A stretch of DNA of 64,000 bases, taken from positions 91,597,501 through 91,661,500 of the forward strand of contig CM027379.1 of the NCBI GenBank assembly GCA_015680905.1. Reading direction: 5' to 3'. Below the pieces are notes generated by a model, which did not search any database, was not told the DNA's origin, and saw only the letters and a program-made list of their open reading frames with translations. A program made the position numbers and the translations under genes. This DNA comes from Coptis chinensis (taxonomy: Eukaryota; Streptophyta; Magnoliopsida; Ranunculales; Ranunculaceae). Positions 55,618 to 64,000 of the stretch are shown here, piece by piece (position 1 is the stretch's first letter; each line of letters begins with the position of its first letter).

Positions 55618-56345
55618 TCATCAGTGATGGTTTGGCCTTTTGTCGACTTCTGACAGTACAATTTAAACAATTATGATCAAATTTTTTTGAAAAGTTATGT
55701 ACTAAGGGTAACAAGGATCCAAACCATACACTTCAAGAACTTAGAAGAAATCACATATTGTACTTGAAAGTAAATGATTTGAGACCACTACCTGACCAAT
55801 CTGCAAATTTTAAAGTACACCAAAAGGCTAAAAAAAACAAATGACAAACCTAAAAGTTTGACTTGAGTCCCATAACAACTTAAAATAAGAGAAAAATGGA
55901 AAATTTAGTGGCCTACATGAGTAGCTTAATCAACGATTTATCTCTTTCTTTATTATTACCATTTGCTTTATTATTATTTTTTCATTTAAACATAAAAACT
56001 TCATTGAGATAATCTAACCAGAGACAGGTTGTGCAATCAATAAGCTGAGATCCCTTAATATACCAAGGTCATTTGCTTTCCTTAGATGGGGGAAATGGCT
56101 AGGATCAACTCGTTTATCAACAATAAGCTTAATAACGACACTACAAAACAATTAAAATTTCATGCATACGTCAGTATAGTAAGACAACAATAAATGTTAA
56201 TGAATATGTCAGTATATCAAAATAAAACTGAAAGAAAAAAGGAGAAAGAGCAACCTTATATGCCTAGTTCCCAATCCTTTGTAACCTGTCTAGGAGGTGT
56301 GCCACCTGATTCCAAATAAGACAGAGACCAATTATTTGATATGTA

Positions 56346-56394
<49 letters not shown>

Positions 56395-56882
56395 AGTCCG
56401 TTATATGAACTCCACCTCATATGTACTCCATCACTAAAAGTGGATTTATAAGATGAATTTAGGGCTGATTTTTGGTAAAAATAGACTTCTCATAATGGAG
56501 AATCTCTCTATAAAAAATCAGCCCAAACCAACTCAAAAGAATTGATAAGGTTAAACATTTTCGTTTATATATATATTACAAATTGAATTAAGACCCCATT
56601 TTTTGTGGATAAGATCTTCTCACAATGGATACCATGCCCACAAAATTTCATCCTATTTGGATATGTATAATCTTGTGAAAACTAGTGTTCAATTTTGAAC
56701 ATTTATCTAACGGTCCAGAATTTTCCGATTTCATAATAACATTTAATTCGGTTTCACATATTTGAATGAACCAAAATTTGGTAGGGATGTTATTCATGGT
56801 GGGGAGATCATATCTACAAAATATCATCTCTTAATTCAATTGGTAGGATGAGATATATATATTTGGGAGTGGCTCGGGAGTG

Positions 56883-56937
<55 letters not shown>

Positions 56938-57470
56938 GTAGGTTCCGTTTACAACACTTTTTATACAACATTTTATACAATACCCCTTGAAAATATGAAT
57001 TAAGCCTTGATTCTTTGTAGATATGATCTTCACACCATGGAGATCATCTCCACAAAAATTCAACTCATTTGAAAACTCCTAACAATGAGAAAAATTGTGC
57101 TCAACCTATGAATTTTTATCAACGGTTCAGAAATATCAATTTTGTAACCCATTTTTGGCAAACTTAAAAATGTTCAAAGGACTCTATTTTTTATGGAGGT
57201 CATATCCATGGTAAGAATATCTTATCCACAAAACATTAGCTCTTAAAACATCTTGAAGGGTCCGGTGGGGGGAATTGTATAAACGGAAAATGCCTAGATC
57301 GGACGTTGACTTAATCTTTAGGACAACTGAACCCGTTGAATCTGCCAGACAAGTTTTATTCCACTGTCAGACGTGGTCCCCACTAGAAGATAGTGTATAG
57401 TACCCATAATACCCTTCCAAATATTAGTTATTTTTATTTGAAAAAAATAAAATTAACATAATAGGAATTT
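55618..57470. other. Non-coding, microsatellite-rich DNA with diverged internal repeats
   Basis: No gene recognised. It has (TA)n-(CA)n at 56347-56392 and long (TA)n at 56885-56935. Between and after these, a roughly 100-bp theme recurs three to five times in degenerate form. One version is GAATTAAGACCCC ... TTTTTTGTGGATAAGATCTT ... ACGGTCCAGAA near 56580-56720, and another is GAATTAAGCCTTG ... TTTGTAGATATGATCTTC ... ACGGTTCAGAAA near 56998-57135. Probably an old repeat family. Confidence 0.5.
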
Positions 57471-57473
57471 ACA

Positions 57474-57770
57474 TATAAACTCTTGAAGATCTCCCACCCT
57501 CTAGTTACCTCTCTTACATCAGAAGTTTTTTTCTCTCTCCTATTCCTACCCAAACTGGACGTCACTTCTTCTCTCTCAACAACATTCACTCCTGAGTACA
57601 CAGTCTCCAATGAAAACTTCATTTCTTCCCGCCCAATTTCCTTCCTCCCTCTTTTTTCCCTCTATTTCTACTCTGATAAGATACTTTACCTTTCATTCTA
57701 GAGTTCTTCATCTAAGAAAATCAGTTGGAGAAGCACTGCAGATAACCGTGTGCTTGATAATAGGCTAAAA
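57474..57770 (+). promoter_or_regulatory. Possible promoter and 5' leader of the downstream + strand gene
   Basis: TATAAAC at 57474-57480 is followed by about 200 bp of C/T-rich DNA (TTCTCTCTCCTATTCCTACC), typical of plant 5' UTRs. The next + strand exon starts at 59889 after a clear acceptor, so a non-coding or short first exon here, followed by a long intron, is possible. No donor site was settled. Inference only. Confidence 0.3.
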
Positions 57771-57995
57771 TTAATTATTTACATTTAAGTTGATTACACT
57801 TATAAATGTTTCTGTTACATTCGAGTTAAATGTCAGTTTAATAGCATCATCCTAAATGTCCCAAGTCACTTTGATCATTGGATTCTTTCCACATGTTGTA
57901 AAAGTAAAGCAAAATAGGGATGAAAACCATATTAACCGTGTACTTTCAAGTTATCCAAATTTGAATTTTATAGCACTACATATTGTTATACATTT

Positions 57996-59868
57996 GAGAT
58001 AAGATGTCTTACTATGATCATATTCATTTCAGCTAAATTGTAGTACGCTCTCTAAAGTGAACTTATATAGTGGAGTATATATGAGATAAGATGTCTTAAT
58101 ATGATCATGTTTAGTTCAGGTAAAATGTAGTAAACTCCCAAAAGTGAACTAATATAGTGTTGTACTTGATAGGATTATATACTAAAAACATTACTTTTGT
58201 ATTAACTCTAATTCTTTATATTTTGAATGAAAATCATATGGGCAAATATTATGCATATTATATATGTTATTAGTCATATGCATGTGTCTAATACTTTATG
58301 TTGTAGATGATATGGTGTGAACACACATAAGATCATATCATCAGTACCTCATAAAGTATAAGTAATCGTTCACAACCTAAATAGATTTGGACAAACCATT
58401 GGTACGGTTGTAGTATAATCTGGTATTAGTCTATCTTGACTATAGGATTATACTAGTACACTTTGTGTGTATTGAACAGGACCAAGTGAGGTTGTTTCTC
58501 CTTATACTGACTATATAAGAGAACAAACGCCTCTGTTATTATGGATGCTTGTCCTCCTAATCCAGATATAATAACGGGCACTTACGTGCATTGTACATTA
58601 CTTTAAATCATCAATGAGTGAGATTCATTGGTGAATTAACAAACTCGATGGATTAGGTAATGACATTGTATGTAAGGTGTGCTGTTGATTATAAAAGGAA
58701 TCTGTGTCCCACAAGAAGTCGGGTTGATGATGTCCCCTTGAGGAGCTAAAAAAGATTGTAATGTAAACCCTGCAGGTGGATTTATTCCGACATGACAATG
58801 AGGTTGAGTGGTACTACTTAAGGACAAAAGAAGTTGATTAATGTAGTTGTCAGTAACTTGACTTAATCAATGGACATTCGATATCTTAAATACGGGGAGA
58901 TCAATGAGCATATAATATGGGGCCCATAAATGCTGACACATAATTTGGGATTAGGGCGGTAGTGTAACAATGGTCTTTAGTGGAATAAGCCATTTGTTGA
59001 CGGACTTGGGCAGTGTGTTCGGGGCGAACATGGGAAGCCCAAGCCCGTCAGAAGGCCCAACCCTAATTTCTCCTCATGGTCCCTGTTGTAGCCTATAAAT
59101 AGAATACTCTTTCTCTCTGGCCAAAATTTACTATTCACTTGTTTTGAAAAAGAGGCAAGAAAAGTAGATCTGAATTCGTTTCTGATTTTGAGAGAAAGAA
59201 GGGGATTGGTAGATCGTTGTCCACACAACGTCCAATCTATTTTAAAGGAATACAACAGAAGATCAAGAGGTTGATTGTTGATTTCAGATTTGATAAAGCT
59301 TGGATTCTTAGAGTTATCTAAATCGGATTCAAAGGTATGTTTTCCAATCACAAATCGTGGATACCCATTAATTCCGCTGCGCGTGGTGTTCGCGGTTTGT
59401 AGAAATAGTCATTCTGAAATAACGGTTCCTACAGTACTTGGGAGATAAGATGTCTTAATATGATCATGTTCAGTTCGGGTAATCTGTAGTACACTGTCTA
59501 AAGTGGGCATATATAGTGTCGTACTTGGGAGATAAGATGTCTTGGGATGGTCAAGTTCAGTTTAGGTAAACAGTAGTATGTTGTCTAAAGTGGACTAATA
59601 TAGTTTCGTACTTGAGAGATAAGATGTCTTGATATGATCAAGTTCAATTCAGGTAAATAATAGTACGGTGTCTAAAGTGTGCTAATATAGTGTTGTACCT
59701 TGGAGATAAGATGTCATAATATGATCTTGTTCAGGTCAGGTAAACTGTAGTAAGGTGTCTAAGGTGGAATTATATAGTGTCCTAGTTGGGATATAAGATG
59801 TCTTAATAAGATCATGTTTAGTTCAGTTAAACTGTAGTACGCTATCTAAAGTGAACTTATATAGAAGT
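57996..59868 (+). repeat. Tandem array with an exact 87-bp period, interrupted by a solo LTR
   Basis: Units begin GAGATAAGATGTCTTA at 57996, 58083, 59442, 59529, 59616, 59703 and 59790. Each step is 87 bp, including across the insertion once 58167-59433 and one duplicated GTACT are removed. Units contain ATGATCATG and end in TATATAGTGTCGTACTTGG-like text. Substitutions are frequent but there is essentially no length change. It ends 20 bp before a splice acceptor. Confidence 0.9.
58167..59433 (+). mobile_element. Copia-type solo LTR inserted in the 87-bp array
   Basis: Starts TGATAGGATTATATACT and ends AACGGTTCCTACA (1267 bp), flanked by exact GTACT duplications at 58162-58166 and 59434-59438. 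TATA box TATAAATAG at 59094-59102. Near the end is ATTCCGCTGCG, a sequence typical of plant copia LTR ends. There is no second LTR and no coding interior, so it is a solo LTR. Confidence 0.85.
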
Positions 59869-59888
59869 GTTTTGGGTTTTTGTTTCAG

Positions 59889-60846
59889 CCATGGTCACTA
59901 AAGCATATCAAAGTCCAGAGGAATTATACCATGATGGTGATTCTGAAAAGATTATAGAGAGGAATTATTGTAGAAAGAAAGCTCACTATTGGTGGAAAAG
60001 TCATGTCGAGATGGGCACATTTGACGAGTACTAGATTATTGGCCAGAGACCAGAAGCAATTGTGGCTATATGTAACAATAATGGATACCTTCATTTCCGT
60101 AGGTACCATCCCCAGACCCCTCATTGTCCAGATCTAGAGACTTTGGCCCATTTGATGGAGATTTTCGTGGTGACAATTAACAAGTTGTACAACTTCGAGC
60201 TCAATATGGAGGCGGTGGTGAAACGAGAATTTCACAAGTTAGTTTCTAACATAGACTTGCTCAGGAATTGGCGTTTTGATGTAAACTTCATGGCTAGGTA
60301 TCTGTATGAGATGGGATGGGACTGTAACAGCAATGCAAAAAAGGCCAAGGAAATGAGATTTATTCTATACCCAAGCGTGGTTTATGCACTTAAGTTCCTG
60401 GGAGAATTTGAAAGTACAAAGGACTATGATGTTTCAGAAAAACCACCACGCCCGGAAGCACTGCCATTTCCACTACCATGCCAAGTATTAGTGGATAGCC
60501 AAGGAAAAAAGGTAATTCGTATGGTTTTGAAATATATAATAGTATTTGATATATAAGGAAAGGAAAAGCTACTGTTGCTTGTTTATGTTGTATGTTATGT
60601 GCAATAAATCTGAGTTCAAATCTTGTGTAGTTGAAAAGAAACTACGACAAGGCTATAACAGATTCTGAGGACATTGAATGGAAAGCATATCTACTCTCAA
60701 AACGACCACGACTAGGAATGGGTGGAAGTGGTCATAAGTGCTATGTGCCTGCAAAGCCAAAGGACCCATGCATCACAAATACACTGCCATGTGGATCTCT
60801 TGAAGTTGACTTCTACGACGAACACGAATATAGTGATTTGGAGTAA
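59889..60846 (+). pseudogene. Unrecognised multi-exon gene with an in-frame stop
   Basis: A strong acceptor (TTTTTGTTTCAG) ends at 59888. ATG is at 59891 (MVTKAYQSPEELYHDGDSEK). Exon 59889-60511 ends AAG|GTAATT, the intron runs 60512-60630 (TTGTGTAG), and exon 60631-60846 ends CDS at TAA. Phase 0 is kept across the intron. Codon 48 (60032-60034) is TAG. After it the frame is open for about 160 codons (GQRPEAIVAICNNNGYLHFR, then NWRFDVNFMARYLYEMGWDC), then LKRNYDKAITDSEDIEWKAY and an acidic end (DFYDEHEYSDLE). No family recognised. The composition and the conserved splice frame suggest a formerly real gene of about 280 residues or more, convergent with the Ulp1-like locus. Confidence 0.6.
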
Positions 60847-61473
60847 TTTGTATGAGGAAAGTTTTGGAGTTTCAAACTTGTTTTATATGACCCTTTTGTT
60901 GTGATGAAAGTGAATACTAGTATTGATAAGTTTTAGTAAATTATATGGTAGAAGTTGATAGTTTTAATCTGTTGAAAGTAAGAACCCAAAACAGACCAAA
61001 ATACGATGCTTTCCAAATTTAAAGTACACCAAAATAAACAAGGGTTCCGAATAAACAAACAAATCCACGCCGTACTTCATGAACAACTTCAATAAATGTC
61101 ACCAGGCATGGAAGTCAACCTGCAGTCTAGAAGATCTTTGGCTATCGTATTTCCGATAAAGAACCCAGGGTGGCCAAATTGTAAGAGATAGCAAATAAGT
61201 AGTCTCGACAGAGGAACATAATTACTCACGATAATTGGTATATGATATACTCACTTAAATTTATTTTTAAAGATAAAAGGAAGACACTTCCAAAGCTAGG
61301 AAGGGGTCAGCACAGCCGTTACTGATTGAGTAATAAACAGACAAGCATTCTACGTAAAAATTGTGCAGAACTCAGCAGGTAACTATGGTATCTTACAACA
61401 GTCACACAATGTCCTACTAAAGTAGCAAACTTTTAATCCAAAATTAGAGTATAAATTAGTGTTTGAAACATAT
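60847..61473. other. Intergenic between convergent loci
   Basis: AT-rich DNA between the ends of the two convergent genes. Probably both 3' UTRs. No repeat or further gene recognised. Confidence 0.5.
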
Positions 61474-64000
61474 TTAAACAACCATTTCCACCTCAGCAGT
61501 AGCAGCAGTTGGTGCATTTTCAACTTCAGATATACCCTTGACTGTTGGAGTTTTTTCTCCCGCATCAAAGTCCAAAGACCGAGCAGCTCTCCTCATACAG
61601 TACTCTTCGTCGGTCATGCCACACTCCAACAAGTCCTTTGCTATTCTTTTCCTGATATACGTTCGCCTCTTTGATTGAAAGACGGGTGGAAAATTTCTGA
61701 GTAGGCAATCAGCAAAGGCAAGTATGTATGCACCATAGCTGGTGTCGTCGTCATGTTTGGATCATTCGGCAAACTCCAATTTCCACTGGCGACCTAGTTT
61801 TGCCATGTTTATACACTCACTATCTGAGCGAAGAAGTGCGTAAGGGAGCACCGTCAACAACTTTGTCAAATGAGGTGCGGGGTCCAGAGCCCAGACGACA
61901 CCATCTTTCGGCTTCTCCAACGAGTTGTAGATTTGAACAGTCCACATGACAAAGTTAACGATGATGAGGATCCAATGCACTCCTTCAACATTCACCGTCA
62001 TCATCAACCCACGACAGTTTCTCAAGTCTGGCCTCGAACTGTCACGCTGAACCAGTTCGATGATACGGGCATTTAAATTACCCACAATTTGTAATCTCGC
62101 TGCACAAAGCTTATCTTCTACGGACATTTACTGGTCTTCTAAAATAGTGGCCAATCCATTGTACAAATCACACAAATAATGCTGTCATTACAATAATAAA
62201 ATAAAATTAAATAAATCATTATACTGAATAAAATAAGGAAAGAATAAATCATTATAGAGTTCTATAGAATAAAAGACACGAAACGTGTGTGAAATTACCG
62301 AGAACCACGACTCTGCAACTATGATGTACAAATTCTCCATTCCACATGGCTGAGCTACGGAAGTGTACCACCGCCTAGTAAGCACATGTACGAGTCCAGT
62401 ACCTCGAACCTAAAAACAATATTAATAATCAACATCAAGTATATGTAAAAGAAGTACTTTAATAGACAAAGACATACCACATCATTAAGCCATCCTCCCC
62501 CGAATAGTCCATAGAAGCTACTGATGTCAATTTGAAACCCACTCCCATACCGTCTAACAATGTTAGAGTTACTGGTTTCATCATTGTCGTGCTTATTCCA
62601 GTAATATGGCAATTGTACATTTGAGGTATGCAATTCCGTCAGGTCATCTCCAACACTTTTCCGACTAGCAACACCAAGAGCTCTATCTAGCAATCCCACT
62701 CCCTTATTCAAAACACCAAGAATCAGATCTTTGCAAATGTCAGCCACTTCAATCTCGAGTTCACTCCTTGTATATTGAGTAAATATTCGTTGTCGCGATC
62801 CCTGTGTCATATCTTCTTGCATCACAGAAGTAGCCACAGAATATTCTCCCTCTCCTTGATCAACAATCAGGAGGCAACCTTCCACCTCATTCTTAGAAAG
62901 TCCATCACCACGATCATCCACAATGGATGTCTCACAAGCATCCTGTGTTAGAAAGGAATGAAGTCAGAAGGCATCTATGATGTCACACAGCAGGAACATA
63001 ATGTCCCACTAAAATAACAACCTTTCAATCCATATTTAGAAGATAACTTAAGAGTAATTTGGGAGGTAACTAAAATAAAGGGTCCGTACAATAAAATAAT
63101 GTACCTTGACTGCATTTTCCCCTTCTACAGGAGCAGTTGGTGCAATATAAATTTCTGCAATAGCGCTCCCACAAGCAGATTTATGTTCAGATATAGCACC
63201 TTCTACCGCATTAGTGCAACCACCCTGAACACTCACAGCAGGCATAGGGCATAATTCTGCGGCTTGCATCCCCAATTCCTTGAAAATAGTAGCCTAAAAA
63301 AACATAATAATAACCTATAGACACGACAATATTTAAAAAAAATAATAATGAAGCACAAGCATCGGTATTACCATATCAAATGCAAAATCATCAGTGTATT
63401 GTTTGTTAGGATCAAATTCTAGTCCCCCATCTTCTAAGTTGTCCTCACAAATTGGAACTAATTCAACTTCACCATCACTTGGAGTCACACAGACAACCTA
63501 AATAAGCAAACTTTATATAAGCTCAGAAAGTAGATATGATGTCTCAAAGAAGCCACATAAAGTCCCACTCATATACAAAGTATTTAATCTCCACTAAGAA
63601 TCTAAATAAGTCATAGGGACACATTTAAATTTCAATTACCTTGGACGCACTTACGACATCCACAGTCGAAATTAGTGTAATTTCATTACATAAATTTTCC
63701 TCTAAATGAGTCTGTTCCCCATCGATACCCACTGTTTTAATCTCAGGAAGTGTCTTCTCATTACCCACTGCCTCTATTTGCAATTGATGATTCCTTGACA
63801 CATACGATTGGTAGACTTCCATGTCACTCATGCTCTCCTTCAGGTGTTCACCAGCCCTAACAGTCGGCTCAGGTTGACACTGCTCAGTATAATACTTGTT
63901 AAATTCTTCAGTCAAAACATCTTTCAGCAAGTCTTCTCCGCCCCTATCAATAACATCAGGCTGACTCCCCGACAGTTGCACATTTAGATACTTGTTGAGC
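61474..64000 (-). pseudogene. Ulp1/C48 SUMO-protease-like gene, multi-exon, catalytically dead; continues past the window
   Basis: Exon-like blocks on -: 64000-63640, 63497-63372, 63293-63105, 62942-62478, 62409-62299 and about 62130-61474, with good GT/AG sites at most borders. The N-terminal blocks are acidic (EDLLKDVLTEEFNKYYTEQC). The protease part starts at FYGLFGGGWLNDV and runs through VHVLTRRWYTSVAQPCGMEN. It contains the His region (VEGVHWILIIVNF, near 61970) and ends in SYGAYILAFADCLLR. The catalytic Asp (family YDSL) is Asn (QIYNSL), and the catalytic Cys (family DCG) is Tyr (TSYG). A TGA lies at 61762-61764, and a TAA precedes the last block. Transposons (MULE, CACTA) often carry such genes. 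Confidence 0.78.

Noticed and set aside
61870..62076. + strand frames opposite the Ulp1-like gene
   Set aside because: The - strand carries the protease motifs. The + frames are shadows.
1..64000. Search for a defence system, biosynthetic cluster or other novel operon-like system
   Set aside because: The window is eukaryotic plant DNA dominated by transposable elements. No operon-like gene clusters are present.

Overview
The window is nuclear DNA of a flowering plant, most likely a dicot. It is AT-rich, and almost all recognisable coding sequence belongs to plant LTR retrotransposons (Ty3/gypsy Tat and Athila types, Ty1/copia). I cannot name the species. No rRNA, tRNA, CRISPR array or prokaryotic operon was seen.

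Positions 1703-42931 form one large nested element. The outermost layer is a Tat/Retand-like gypsy element with 558/559-bp LTRs and an exact 5-bp target duplication (GTGTA). Inside it lie two related, decayed Tat copies in opposite orientations: B on + (about 2605-7366) and C on - (about 7378-12705, continuing at 40154-40675). C is split by an Athila-type element on the - strand (12706-40153, duplication ACAAG/ACTAG). That element is itself split in its leader by a second Athila element on the + strand (21566-38293, duplication GTAGG). The outer element also carries an antisense extra ORF (40683-41981) next to its 3' LTR.

Right of this nest lie a 185-bp MITE with an 11-bp duplication (42971-43155) and a solo gypsy LTR (43431-48642, duplication GGTGC). 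The solo LTR is interrupted by a non-autonomous CACTA transposon (43656-48361). The CACTA carries spliced-gene fragments of two unrelated plant genes: an HD-ZIP class IV homeobox/START gene and the meiotic recombinase DMC1. They are fused within one exon-like block. This is the most striking feature of the window.

A Ty1/copia element on the - strand follows (50015-55612, duplication AAGTG). Its gag region is missing, and an intronless fragment of a RAD6-like ubiquitin-conjugating enzyme lies between its 5' LTR and integrase. Next come microsatellite-rich non-coding DNA and a tandem array with an exact 87-bp period (57996-59868). The array is interrupted by a copia-type solo LTR (58167-59433, duplication GTACT).

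At the right end are two convergent multi-exon gene-like loci. One is an unrecognised + strand gene (exons 59889-60511 and 60631-60846) with an in-frame stop. The other is a - strand Ulp1/C48 protease-like gene (61474 to beyond 64000) whose catalytic Asp and Cys positions are Asn and Tyr, with a further in-frame stop. Both look decayed and may have come from transposons.
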